Source of the DNA: Pseudomonas sp. H3(2019) | Lineage (GTDB): Bacteria > Pseudomonadota > Gammaproteobacteria > Pseudomonadales > Pseudomonadaceae | Assembly (NCBI RefSeq): GCF_007713465.1 | Contig: NZ_VMSG01000016.1 | Span: forward strand, 85,128-149,127 | DNA length: 64,000 bases | Reading direction: 5' to 3' | Shown: one piece after another, positions 36,593 through 45,236 of the stretch | How the letters are laid out: each line of letters opens with the position of its first letter | Position numbering within the stretch: the first letter of the stretch is position 1 | Translations under genes and position numbers: made by a program | The notes under the pieces: generated by a model | Database searches by the model: none | What the model saw: the letters and a program-made list of their open reading frames with translations, nothing else | Told to the model about the DNA's origin: nothing

Positions 36593-36665
36593 GTAACTGG
36601 CTTGGCGCGACGTTCATGTGCCGGGAATAGCTGCACCTCTTAATAGAAGCGTAAGGAGAATCACC

Positions 36666-36830
36666 ATGTTGAGCTGGGCAATCACATTTTTGATTATTGC
36701 CATTGTCGCTGCCGTACTGGGCTTCGGTGGTATCGCGGGCACCGCCACGGGTATCGCCAAGATTCTCTTTGTCGTGTTCCTGGTGATGTTTATTGCTTCG
36801 TTCATCTTTGGCCGTCGCGGTCGAGGCTGA
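36666..36830 (+). CDS. DUF1328 small membrane protein (YtjA family)
   Basis: 54 residues, two helices with a Gly/Ala-rich turn (LGFGGIAGTATGIAK) and the typical C-terminal FIFGRRGRG. AAGGAG precedes the ATG at 36666. YtjA-type proteins are common in proteobacteria and often stress induced; the function is unknown. Confidence 0.87.
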   Translation: MLSWAITFLIIAIVAAVLGFGGIAGTATGIAKILFVVFLVMFIASFIFGRRGRG

Positions 36831-36880
36831 TCGTGGGCATTTGCTTGAAGACAGACCCGAACGGGTACCGGGTTTGAAAA

Positions 36881-36912
36881 AAAGAAGGAGGTCAGCAATA
36901 CCTCTTTTCTCT
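36881..36912 (+). terminator. Intrinsic terminator after the DUF1328 gene
   Basis: AGAAGGAGGT and ACCTCTTTTCT pair around CAGCAAT. The T-rich right arm doubles as a weak T run. Confidence 0.6.
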
Positions 36913-36937
36913 GGGCTCATCCGAGGAGGGTGCGCGC

Positions 36938-37105
36938 ATGGCCAAGGGGTCGGGACGTTCTGATTGCTTCAGGATCGGAGTGACCTACGGGTACAGGGAG
37001 TGCCCGCGCAAGGGCCGGGTCAGGACAAGCCGCGCCGCGTATTTGACCGTCATGTATGACGCGACAAATCTGCGGCGCGCTTATATGTACAAAGCGTTGA
37101 CCTAG
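36938..37105 (+). CDS. Possible 55-residue basic protein
   Basis: An ATG at 36938 stands eight bases after a strong GAGGAGG ribosome site and opens 55 codons ending in TAG at 37103. The product (MAKGSGRSDCFRIGV...) is rich in Arg, Lys and Tyr with two cysteines. Against it: the last third is formed by a long inverted repeat (37027-37082), and I know no family. The ribosome site is the main support. Confidence 0.3.
   Translation: MAKGSGRSDCFRIGVTYGYRECPRKGRVRTSRAAYLTVMYDATNLRRAYMYKALT
37027..37082. repeat. Nested inverted repeat
   Basis: Paired arms from outside in: AAGC/GCTT, GCGCCGC/GCGGCGC, ATTTG/CAAAT, GTCAT/ATGAC around GT. That is 21 pairs with small, almost symmetric internal loops. 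No T run follows, so it is not a plain terminator. It could be an operator, a structured RNA or a remnant of an element. Confidence 0.65.
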
Positions 37106-37593
37106 AGCTGCCAAATGATTTTTATCGCTATGCCTGCCGGCAAAAAAACCGTCGGTGTTCTTCACAAAACATTTCGCAGTGTTTCCGGGTGACCGTATAT
37201 CGAGAAATTTGGCGCTTATTTCTGCTCACTATTCACTACGGCGCGTAGGATTTTTCCCTGGTTTTTGTCCATATTCCACTGCTCAAAAAACGATCAACCC
37301 CCTCTGCGATGGCCGGTTCACGGCACTTATGTCTGCCGAAATGTCGTATTCGAACCGGTTGGGACGGCGGTTTGCTTTGAAAAAACTCATGCTGATTCGG
37401 CATAGGGTAGGCGTTTACGGCATTAGACGTCGCTCCCGTGCATCGGAATAGTTGCGCCTTTTTTATCTGCCAGAGAGCCGTAATTACGCGCTCCGGGCGA
37501 CCTTATCCGGGGGCAGATGCTTAGACTTTTCCGCCATTGGGCGTTCCAGTTTGTGCATCTTCCCGAGTCCATTTATAAGAAAAGGGTAATGAT
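37106..37593 (+). promoter_or_regulatory. Long leader region of gltP
   Basis: 488 bases without a gene that I can support; a 98-codon frame from a GTG at 37155 has no ribosome site. TTGACC at 37096 with an AT-rich stretch 17 bases on could be a promoter. A palindrome CGTAATTACG within GAGC...GCTC lies at 37475-37493, about 100 bases before gltP. A T run at 37458-37464 has no clean stem before it. Confidence 0.4.
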
Positions 37594-38925
37594 ATGAAGA
37601 AGGCAAAGCTGAGCCTCGCCTGGCAGATCCTCATCGGTCTGGTGCTGGGGATTGCAATCGGTGCGTTGCTCAACCACTTCAGTGCGGAAAAAGCCTGGTG
37701 GATCAGTAACGTCCTGCAACCGGCGGGCGATATCTTTATCCGTCTGATCAAGATGATCGTGATCCCGATCGTGATCTCCTCGCTGATCGTCGGCATTGCC
37801 GGTGTGGGCGATGCGAAGAAGCTCGGGCGCATTGGTCTCAAGACCATCATTTACTTCGAAATCGTCACCACCATCGCCATTCTTGTGGGTCTGGTGCTGG
37901 CCAACGTGTTCCACCCGGGCTCCGGCATCGACATGAGCACCCTGGGCACTGTGGATATCTCCAAGTACCAGGCGACCGCGGCCGAGGTTCAGCATGAGCA
38001 CGCGTTCATCGAAACCATCCTCAACCTGATTCCATCGAACATCTTTGCCGCCATGGCGCGTGGCGAGATGCTGCCGATCATCTTCTTCTCGGTGTTGTTC
38101 GGTCTTGGTCTGTCGAGCCTGCAATCGGACCTGCGCGAGCCACTGGTGAAGATGTTCCAGGGCGTCTCGGAAAGCATGTTCAAGGTCACTCACATGATCA
38201 TGAACTACGCCCCGATCGGCGTGTTCGCACTGATCGCAGTGACTGTTGCCAACTTCGGTTTCGCTTCCCTGCTGCCGCTGGCCAAACTGGTGATCCTGGT
38301 TTACGTCGCCGTCCTGTTCTTCGCCTTCGTGGTGTTGGGGCTGATTGCTCGCCTGTTCGGTTTCTCGGTCATCAAGCTGATGCGCATCTTCAAGGATGAG
38401 CTGGTGCTGGCCTACTCAACCGCGAGTTCCGAAACCGTGCTGCCGCGCGTGATCGAGAAGATGGAAGCCTACGGTGCACCGAAAGCCATTTGCAGCTTCG
38501 TGGTGCCAACCGGTTACTCGTTCAACCTCGACGGTTCGACCCTGTACCAGAGCATCGCGGCAATCTTCATTGCCCAGCTGTACGGTATCGACCTGTCGAT
38601 CAGCCAGCAGTTGCTGCTGGTACTGACCCTGATGGTCACCTCCAAAGGCATCGCCGGCGTGCCGGGCGTGTCGTTCGTGGTCCTGCTGGCAACGCTGGGC
38701 AGCGTCGGTATTCCATTGGAAGGCCTGGCGTTCATCGCCGGTGTCGATCGCATCATGGACATGGCCCGTACCGCACTGAACGTGATCGGCAACGCCTTGG
38801 CCGTGCTGGTCGTCTCCCGTTGGGAAGGCATGTACGACGACGCCAAGGGCCAGCGCTACTGGAACTCCCTGCCGCACTGGCGCAGCAAAGAGAAGCTGCC
38901 GGCCGGCGAGACTTCCAATAACTGA
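37594..38925 (+). CDS. gltP: Proton/glutamate-aspartate symporter GltP
   Basis: Inner-membrane DAACS transporter of dicarboxylic amino acids, 443 residues, eight helices and two re-entrant loops. Hallmarks are the serine-rich loop YSTASSETVLPRVIEK, NLDGSTLY, and GVDRIMDMARTALNVIGN, which form the substrate and cation sites. AAAAGGG lies before the ATG. Single gene with a long leader, followed by a REP pair. Confidence 0.94.
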   Translation: MKKAKLSLAWQILIGLVLGIAIGALLNHFSAEKAWWISNVLQPAGDIFIRLIKMIVIPIVISSLIVGIAGVGDAKKLGRIGLKTIIYFEIVTTIAILVGLVLANVFHPGSGIDMSTLGTVDISKYQATAAEVQHEHAFIETILNLIPSNIFAAMARGEMLPIIFFSVLFGLGLSSLQSDLREPLVKMFQGVSESMFKVTHMIMNYAPIGVFALIAVTVANFGFASLLPLAKLVILVYVAVLFFAFVVLGLIARLFGFSVIKLMRIFKDELVLAYSTASSETVLPRVIEKMEAYGAPKAICSFVVPTGYSFNLDGSTLYQSIAAIFIAQLYGIDLSISQQLLLVLTLMVTSKGIAGVPGVSFVVLLATLGSVGIPLEGLAFIAGVDRIMDMARTALNVIGNALAVLVVSRWEGMYDDAKGQRYWNSLPHWRSKEKLPAGETSNN

Positions 38926-38943
38926 GTGAAGTTTGGCCTTTTT

Positions 38944-39031
38944 GTGGGAGCGAGCCTGCTCGCGATAGCGGTTGATCAGTTGATATAAATGTTGGCTAGC
39001 AGTCAGTCATCGCGAGCAGGCTCGCTCCCAC
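38944..39031. repeat. REP pair (family A) after gltP
   Basis: GTGGGAGCGAGCCTGCTCGC and its inverted copy, separated by about 40 bases. Confidence 0.88.
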
Positions 39032-39056
39032 AGTGAACTGCACCAGTCCTCACAAA

Positions 39057-39083
39057 CAAACCCCGGAGAAATCCGGGGTTTGT
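39057..39083 (+). terminator. Intrinsic terminator
   Basis: AAACCCCGGA and TCCGGGGTTT around GAAA, then a T-rich stretch. Placed after gltP and its REP pair. Confidence 0.8.
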
Positions 39084-39135
39084 CGTTTCTGCCCACCCCG
39101 CTATCATTCGCGGCATCTTCTGGGGGATTTGACTG

Positions 39136-40365
39136 ATGCTCAATGGCCTGTGGCTTGGCTTTTTCATCGTGGCGGCCGTTTCGGCACTCGCGCAGTGGCT
39201 GATCGGCGGCAATGCCGGGATCTTCGCGACGATGGTGGAAAGCATCTTCGCCATGGCCAAGCTGTCGGTCGACGTGATGGTGTTGCTGTTCGGCACCCTG
39301 ACCCTGTGGCTGGGCTTTCTGCGGATCGCTGAAAAAGCCGGGATCGTCGACTGGCTGGCCAAGGCGCTGGGCCCGCTGTTCCTGCGGCTGATGCCCGAAG
39401 TGCCGGCGGGTCATCCGGCCATCGGCCTGATCACCCTCAACATGGCGGCCAACACCCTGGGGCTCGACAATGCCGCTACGCCGATTGGCCTCAAGGCTAT
39501 GCGCGCGTTGCAGGAGCTCAACCCCAGCACCACGGTCGCAAGCAATGCGCAAATCCTGTTCCTGGTGCTTAACGCCTCGTCCCTGACCCTGCTGCCCGTG
39601 ACGATCTTCATGTACCGCGCCCAGCAAGGTGCCGCTGACCCGACGCTGGTGTTCCTGCCGATTTTGCTGGCGACCAGTTGTTCAACCATCGTTGGCCTGC
39701 TGTCAGTGTCGATCATGCAGCGTCTACGGCTGTGGGACCCGGTGGTGCTGGCCTATCTGATTCCGGGTGCGCTGCTGCTGGGCGGGTTCATGGCCCTGTT
39801 GACGGCGCTCTCAGCCACTGCCCTGGCGAGCCTGTCGTCGATCCTCGGTAACCTGACGATGTTCGGGATGATCATGCTGTTTCTGGTGATTGGCGCGCTG
39901 CGCAAGGTCAAGGTCTACGAAGCATTCGTCGAAGGTGCCAAAGAAGGCTTCGATGTCGCCAAGAACCTGCTGCCGTATCTGGTAGCGATGCTGTGTGCGG
40001 TGGGCGTATTGCGCGCGTCCGGGGCGCTGGACTTCGGTCTGGACGGGATTCGCCATCTGGTGCAGTGGGCCGGATGGGACACGCGTTTCGTCGATGCCCT
40101 GCCGACCGCGATGGTCAAACCGTTCTCCGGCAGCGCTGCACGGGCGATGCTGATCGAAACCATGAAGACTCAAGGCGTCGACAGCTTCCCGGCGCTGGTG
40201 GCAGCGACTATTCAGGGCAGTACCGAAACCACGTTCTATGTGCTGGCGGTGTACTTCGGAGCGGTGAGCATTCAGCGTGCGCGGCATGCCGTGGGTTGCG
40301 CACTGCTGGCAGAACTCGCCGGCGTGCTGGGTGCGATCGGGGTTTGCTACTGGTTCTTTGGTTAA
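39136..40365 (+). CDS. SpmA-SpmB fused nucleoside-recognition (Gate) membrane protein
   Basis: 409 residues, about ten helices. The N-half has the SpmA-like GHPAIGLITLNMAANTLGLDN with its Gate motif, and the C-half the SpmB-like LLPYLVAMLCAVGVLRASGA and KPFSGSAARAMLIE. In Bacillus spmA and spmB are separate spore maturation genes; in non-sporing bacteria the fused form has no proven function. GGGG precedes the ATG. Flanked on both sides by REP pairs. Confidence 0.85.
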   Translation: MLNGLWLGFFIVAAVSALAQWLIGGNAGIFATMVESIFAMAKLSVDVMVLLFGTLTLWLGFLRIAEKAGIVDWLAKALGPLFLRLMPEVPAGHPAIGLITLNMAANTLGLDNAATPIGLKAMRALQELNPSTTVASNAQILFLVLNASSLTLLPVTIFMYRAQQGAADPTLVFLPILLATSCSTIVGLLSVSIMQRLRLWDPVVLAYLIPGALLLGGFMALLTALSATALASLSSILGNLTMFGMIMLFLVIGALRKVKVYEAFVEGAKEGFDVAKNLLPYLVAMLCAVGVLRASGALDFGLDGIRHLVQWAGWDTRFVDALPTAMVKPFSGSAARAMLIETMKTQGVDSFPALVAATIQGSTETTFYVLAVYFGAVSIQRARHAVGCALLAELAGVLGAIGVCYWFFG

Positions 40366-40378
40366 CCCAGAAAAACCT

Positions 40379-40465
40379 GTGGGAGCGAGCCTGCTCGCGA
40401 TAGCGGTGGGTCAGTCAGCATTGTTTTTACTGTCATGCCCTCATCGCGAGCAGGCTCGCTCCCAC
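40379..40465. repeat. REP pair (family A) after the SpmAB gene
   Basis: Same arrangement as at 38944, here between convergent genes; its right arm ends eight bases before the lipoprotein stop. Confidence 0.88.
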
Positions 40466-40472
40466 ATGGACC

Positions 40473-41111
40473 TCAGGGCTTCATGGTCGCGGTCTTCTGC
40501 CCCTGCTCTACCGTCCACGCAATCACCTGCGCCGTGAGCGTGTCACTGGCCTGGCCAAACCCGGTCACCACTGCGGGCACTTTCACATCGCTTAATGGCT
40601 GGCGCACTTCGAAGCGGCGGCTGGCGAGGATCCGCTGGTCATTGCCACGCACCAGTAGCGCATCCAGGCTAATGACCACTTGCGCGGTTTTTCCTTGATA
40701 TTCCGTCTGGAACGCTTGCAGGTTCCCGCCCAGTTCCAGATCCGTCTGCAAGTTGCTGTCGTCGGTGCTGAGCCGCTGTACGCGGCCGTCCTGTGCAAAC
40801 CCGGCGAGCAGCCGATTGCGCAGCAGGATTGGCGTAGGATCGCTCCAGCGCGAAGCCTTGTAGCTGCTGATCAGATCGCCTTGAGGGATTACGGCGATTT
40901 TTGCACTGTTGAGCACGTCGCTTGCCTGAGGTTTAGACAGACGTAGCGACCAAGGCACCGAGTTGGCGTGCGTCGATGACGCGGCGTTCGGCGCGGCAGG
41001 CAGACGATAGACATCCTGGGGGTCAGCCTTGGGTAAAATCGAGCAGGCACTGGTCAGCGCGATACTTGCCAACAGTGCGCAGTGCGCAAAGGCGCGGGAG
41101 ACGGGTTTCAT
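40473..41111 (-). CDS. ABC-type transport auxiliary lipoprotein (PqiC-like)
   Basis: Outer-membrane lipoprotein of 212 residues with lipobox LTSAC at about residues 19-23. The domain (PqiC/DUF330 type) shows SVPWSLRLSKPQASDVL and a later SRRFEVRQPL. Such proteins complete MCE lipid transport bridges on the outer-membrane side. The ATG overlaps the end of the MCE gene by four bases. Last gene of a four-gene operon. Confidence 0.85.
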   Translation of the reverse strand: MKPVSRAFAHCALLASIALTSACSILPKADPQDVYRLPAAPNAASSTHANSVPWSLRLSKPQASDVLNSAKIAVIPQGDLISSYKASRWSDPTPILLRNRLLAGFAQDGRVQRLSTDDSNLQTDLELGGNLQAFQTEYQGKTAQVVISLDALLVRGNDQRILASRRFEVRQPLSDVKVPAVVTGFGQASDTLTAQVIAWTVEQGQKTATMKP

Positions 41112-42046
41112 GGCGTGAACTCCTTATCCTTGTCGCCGCCCAGCAAGTAACCGCTGGGGTTGGAATCCAGGCGACGAGAGATGGCGCGTAACGAATTCAG
41201 GGTGTCGCGCAACTCACGTATGGCCGGGGCCAGACTGTTGAGCCCCTGCATGCCGTTATTCAGCGCATCCTGATTGTCGGTCAGCAAGCTGTTGATGGTC
41301 GCGCTGCTCTGCTCCAGCGACTTCATGGCTTGCTCGGCACTGCCGAACATCTGTTTGCCTTGATCGTTGAGCATACCGTTGGCGTTACGCATCAACGCAG
41401 AAGTCTGCTCGAGGGTGGCGCTGGCCTGTTTGCCTACCGAGGCCAGTTGCTGCATGGCCTGGCTAAGATCCCCGCGCTGCTCGGCAATGCTTCCGGTGGT
41501 TTGCTTCAGGTTCTCAAGGGTATTGCTCAGGCGGTCGACGTTTTCCGGCGACATCATCTGGTTGGCGCTATGCAGCAACAGGTTGACGCTGCTCATCAGG
41601 TCATCGCTGTTGTTCAGCAACCGCGAGATGGGGGATGGCGAGGCGACGATCTCCGGCAGATTACCGTTCTTGCCCTCCAGCTCCGGGCTTTGCGGGGTGC
41701 CGCCGCTGAGCTGGATGATCGAGGTGCCGGTGATACCCGTCAGTGCCAGTTTCGCCTGGGTATCTTCCTTGATCGGGGTGTCGCCGCCCAAACGAATCCG
41801 TGCCAGTACCCGGCGCGGGTCCTTGGGGTCGAGGCGCAAACTCACCACGTCGCCGACCTTGATCCCGCTGTACTGCACCGCGCTGCCTTTGGACAGGCCG
41901 CTGACCGCCTCATTGAAAACCACCTCGTAGTCCTTGAAGGCGGTGTCGACGCTGGACTTGGCCAGCCACAGGCCGAACAGCAACGCACCGGCCACCACCA
42001 ATACGGTGAACAGGCCGATCAATACATGATGGGCTCGGGTTTCCAT
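41108..42046 (-). CDS. MlaD-family (MCE domain) protein
   Basis: 312 residues. One N-terminal helix (about 8-27) anchors an MCE domain (about 38-115, with AVQYSGIKVGDVVSLRLDP and GITGTSIIQLSGG) in the periplasm, then a long helical C-terminal part (about 150-290) that could form a tube or needle. I used the ATG at 42046, one base after the ATPase gene; the open frame upstream overlaps that gene. It should carry lipids between membranes. Confidence 0.9.
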   Translation of the reverse strand: METRAHHVLIGLFTVLVVAGALLFGLWLAKSSVDTAFKDYEVVFNEAVSGLSKGSAVQYSGIKVGDVVSLRLDPKDPRRVLARIRLGGDTPIKEDTQAKLALTGITGTSIIQLSGGTPQSPELEGKNGNLPEIVASPSPISRLLNNSDDLMSSVNLLLHSANQMMSPENVDRLSNTLENLKQTTGSIAEQRGDLSQAMQQLASVGKQASATLEQTSALMRNANGMLNDQGKQMFGSAEQAMKSLEQSSATINSLLTDNQDALNNGMQGLNSLAPAIRELRDTLNSLRAISRRLDSNPSGYLLGGDKDKEFTP

Positions 42047-42047
42047 G

Positions 42048-42851
42048 TCATACCTCGTTGAGCTGTGAAGCGGCCGAAAGCGCCGCGCGGCCGCGTGGGC
42101 CATGGAAGTATTCGTGAATCCACGCGTCGTCGGTTTCCGACACTGTGTCGATGGCGTCGGCCACCAGTACTTTTTTCTGCGCCAGCACCGCGACCCGGTC
42201 GGTGATGGTGTACAGCGTATCGAGGTCGTGGGTGACCAGGAAAACACTCAGCCCCAACGCATCGCGCAGCGTCAGGATCAACTGATCGAACGCCGCGGCG
42301 CCGATCGGATCAAGGCCGGCGGTCGGCTCATCGAGGAACAGGATGTCCGGGTCCAGCGCCAAGGCGCGGGCCAGTGCCGCGCGTTTGATCATGCCACCGG
42401 ACAACGAGGCCGGGTACTTGTCGGCAGCCGATAGCGGCAGACCGGCCAAGGCCAGCTTAACCGCCGCCAGATGCTCGGCTTCGTCGCGACTCAGGCCGGC
42501 GTGCTCGATCAAGGGCAAGGCGACGTTTTCGGTCACGGTCAGCGAAGAGAACAGCGCGCCCTTCTGAAACAACACACCGAAGCGTCGCTCGACCAGTGAG
42601 CGTTCATGCTCCGTCAAGCTCGGCAGGTTTTTGCCAAACACCTTCACCATGCCTTCGCTGGGCTGGCGCAGACCAACGATGCTGCGCAGCAACACCGATT
42701 TACCGCTGCCTGAACCGCCAACCACGGCGAGAATCTCGCCCTTGTACAAATCCAGGTCGAGGTTTTCATACACGCTCTGGCGGCCGAAGCGATTGCACAG
42801 CCCACGGACTTCGATCACCGCCTCTGAGGGCGCACGGGGTAAACGACTCAC
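42048..42851 (-). CDS. MlaF-like ABC transporter ATP-binding protein
   Basis: 267 residues. Walker A GGSGSGKSV, signature LSGGMIKRAALARAL, Walker B ILFLDEPTAGLDP. The signature LSGGM is that of the Mla-type ATPases. It overlaps the permease gene by four bases and energises the MCE system. Confidence 0.92.
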   Translation of the reverse strand: MSRLPRAPSEAVIEVRGLCNRFGRQSVYENLDLDLYKGEILAVVGGSGSGKSVLLRSIVGLRQPSEGMVKVFGKNLPSLTEHERSLVERRFGVLFQKGALFSSLTVTENVALPLIEHAGLSRDEAEHLAAVKLALAGLPLSAADKYPASLSGGMIKRAALARALALDPDILFLDEPTAGLDPIGAAAFDQLILTLRDALGLSVFLVTHDLDTLYTITDRVAVLAQKKVLVADAIDTVSETDDAWIHEYFHGPRGRAALSAASQLNEV

Positions 42852-43993
42852 CAGCCCATCTCCATAAAGAACAACGCGGCGACCGCATCGAGCACGATCA
42901 CCACGAAAATCGACTGCACCACACTGGACGTGGTGTGGGCGCCAACGGATTCAGCGCTGCCACTGACCTTGAAGCCCTCCAGACAACCGATGGCGGCGAT
43001 CAGAAAAGCGAAGATCGGTGCTTTGACCATGCCGACCAGAAAATGTTGAATGCCGATGTCCGATTGCAGCAAAGAGAGGAACATCGCCGGTGAGATGCCC
43101 AGCGATAGCGCACAGACCACCCCGCCACCGATAATCCCCGAGAGCATCGCCAGAAAGGTCAGCATCGGCAGCGCCACCAGCAACGCCAACACCCGTGGCA
43201 CCACCAGCAGTTCCATTGGATCGAGGCCCAAGGTGCGGATCGCGTCGATTTCTTCGTTGGCTTTCATCGAGCCGATTTGCGCGGTAAAGGCACTGGCAGT
43301 GCGCCCAGCCATCAGGATGGCGGTCAGCAGCACACCAAATTCACGCAGGAACGAGAACGCCACCAGGTCCACGGTAAAAATGCTCGCACCAAAACTGGCA
43401 AGTACCGTGGCTCCGAGAAAGGCCACCACCGCACCCACCATGAAGGTCAGCAAGGCGACGATGGGCGCGGCGTCGAGGCCGGTTTGTTCGATGTGCGCGA
43501 CCATCGGCGTGATCCGCCAGCGCTTGGGGCGAAACAGACTGCGAGCGATGGTTTCCAGAATCAGCCCGACAAAACCCAGCAGTTGCAACGTGTCCTGCCA
43601 GACTGCATCCACTGCGCGCCCGATGCGGGTCAGCAGTTGGATGCCGACACTGATTTCGGGCTCTTTGACGGGGATGCAGAAGTCAGTCAGTGAGCAATAG
43701 ACGGTTTGCAGCAGCGCACGGTCGGCTGCGGACAGGCTGCAGTCGGGGTGCTCGGCGGACTTGCCGAGGCGCTCGGCACCGAGCAGCTCGACCAGCAGCG
43801 AGGCGCCGGCGGTGTCTAGTGCGCCGAGGCCGTTGAGGTCGATGGGGGTTCGGTCGTCGTACTGGCCTTTGAGTGTGTTGCTCAGGCGTTTGAGCTTGGC
43901 GTAGTGGACAAGCGTCCAGTCACCCGTGACCCGCAACCGCGCAGGGGTGTTCGAAGTATCGAGTTGGGCATTGCCGGCAATCGTGCTGCTCAT
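42848..43993 (-). CDS. MlaE-type permease with N-terminal STAS domain
   Basis: 381 residues: a STAS domain in about the first 100 (LTVHYAKLKRL region, then LNGLGALDTAGASLLVELLG) joined to an MlaE permease with six helices (EFGVLLTAILMAGRTASAFTAQIG is the family signature). In the canonical Mla system the STAS protein MlaB is separate; here it is fused to the permease. First gene of the operon permease-ATPase-MCE-lipoprotein. Confidence 0.9.
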   Translation of the reverse strand: MSSTIAGNAQLDTSNTPARLRVTGDWTLVHYAKLKRLSNTLKGQYDDRTPIDLNGLGALDTAGASLLVELLGAERLGKSAEHPDCSLSAADRALLQTVYCSLTDFCIPVKEPEISVGIQLLTRIGRAVDAVWQDTLQLLGFVGLILETIARSLFRPKRWRITPMVAHIEQTGLDAAPIVALLTFMVGAVVAFLGATVLASFGASIFTVDLVAFSFLREFGVLLTAILMAGRTASAFTAQIGSMKANEEIDAIRTLGLDPMELLVVPRVLALLVALPMLTFLAMLSGIIGGGVVCALSLGISPAMFLSLLQSDIGIQHFLVGMVKAPIFAFLIAAIGCLEGFKVSGSAESVGAHTTSSVVQSIFVVIVLDAVAALFFMEMGW

Positions 43994-44047
43994 AATCTCC
44001 GTGCTTGTTCTACTGATACGCAGTGCTACGTAATAGCACGATCCCGG

Positions 44048-45091
44048 TTACTTTGCCTCGCTCGGCATCGTGCCGTTTTGACTGGCGTCGGTCACCTCAA
44101 AGCGCAGTACGCCGATCACCTGACCGTCTTCGGTCAGTACCCGCACTTGCCAGTCGCCTGCCGGGTTGCCGGGGAAGTTCTGTTTATGGGTCCAGGCCCG
44201 GTAGCCCTCCTTGCGCCCGCCGTGGATATCCAGTGCGATGCGGTCGACCTCTTTGCCGTTGAACTGCCAGACGTGATAAATCCGCTCGTCGAGCCCGCGC
44301 GGTGCGTTGATCGCGGTGTAGGCGTACAGACCATCAGGGCGCAGTTGGGCGACGCTGACTTCATTGTGGCTGTCGCCGGGTGTACGGTCTTGTAGTTGTG
44401 TGCTGATCGCCACTTCCGTCATCCACAGAGTGGCCGGCGGCACCCAGGACCGCAGCAACCAGCCAGCGCAGCCGATGGCCAGGGTGATGCTGAGCACGCT
44501 CAGGCCGCCGCGGATCGTGCGAATCGGAAAGATCGACGCCAGGCTTGGGAACGACAGCAGCATCGCGGTGCCAAGAGCCAGTTTGAAACTCTGATCGGTG
44601 GTCAGGTGCAGAATGATCGGCAATGCGGTCAGCAGCGCGGCAAACAGCGTCAGGGTGTGCATCGCCAGGAACAGCCAGCGGCGCGGCGCCAGCCATTTGT
44701 AATACAGCGGATCGGTGATCGAAACCAGCGCCGCCGCCCCGAGCAGTCCGGTGAACACCAGTTGCCCGCTGTTCCAGGTGGTGGTGATGAAAAAGAACGG
44801 CAAAACGAAGAACAGACTTTCCTGATGAATCATCTGCGTCGCATAGCGCAACAGCGGCTGCGGGATCTCACGCTTGAAGACTTTGGTGAATAGCTCAGTC
44901 AGGCTGTTTTCCAGCATCAGCCAGAGCCAGCTGACCAGCATGATCGACGCAATCCAGGTCGCCAGGCTTTGTTGACGGTCGACCAGAATGAAACTGCAAA
45001 CCCCCGAGATGAAGCCACCGAGCGCAATGACCCCGGGGTAGCGCTTCATCAGTTCGAGGATGCGCGTTACGTAATGGGTCAGGATAGGCAT
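44048..45091 (-). CDS. DUF5924/DUF2914 membrane protein
   Basis: 347 residues from the ATG at 45091 (MPILTHYVTRI); a GTG at 45181 would add 30 residues of poor quality. Six to seven helices occupy the first 235 residues. The C-terminal 110 residues form a periplasmic DUF2914 domain, with ERIYHVWQFNGKEVDRIAL, AWTHKQNFPGNPAGDWQVRV and VIGVLRFEV. DUF2914 is often at the end of envelope proteins; its role is not known. Confidence 0.8.
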   Translation of the reverse strand: MPILTHYVTRILELMKRYPGVIALGGFISGVCSFILVDRQQSLATWIASIMLVSWLWLMLENSLTELFTKVFKREIPQPLLRYATQMIHQESLFFVLPFFFITTTWNSGQLVFTGLLGAAALVSITDPLYYKWLAPRRWLFLAMHTLTLFAALLTALPIILHLTTDQSFKLALGTAMLLSFPSLASIFPIRTIRGGLSVLSITLAIGCAGWLLRSWVPPATLWMTEVAISTQLQDRTPGDSHNEVSVAQLRPDGLYAYTAINAPRGLDERIYHVWQFNGKEVDRIALDIHGGRKEGYRAWTHKQNFPGNPAGDWQVRVLTEDGQVIGVLRFEVTDASQNGTMPSEAK

Positions 45092-45180
45092 TCGGCAGTT
45101 CGCAATTGTCGTGGGAAAAAACCCCGACAGGATAACGCTGGCACAGTGATGTTGCGAGAAACTGTCAGGCGAAACACTCA

Positions 45181-45223
45181 CCTGTAGCAGCTGCCGAACG
45201 CAGGCTGCGCCAGCTGCTACAGG
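45181..45223. repeat. Short hairpin related to REP family B
   Basis: CCTGTAGCAGCTG and CAGCTGCTACAGG are perfect inverted arms around CCGAACGCAGGCTGCGC, placed 14 bases from the M16 protease stop. Confidence 0.65.
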
Positions 45224-45236
45224 GATTGTGGTGTTT

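Noticed and set aside
36917..37165. 82-codon frame on the minus strand opposite the possible 55-residue protein
   Set aside because: No ribosome site, runs through the nested repeat, unlike any family.
37155..37451. 98-codon frame in the gltP leader
   Set aside because: GTG start without a Shine-Dalgarno sequence and no coding character; probably chance in a noncoding leader.
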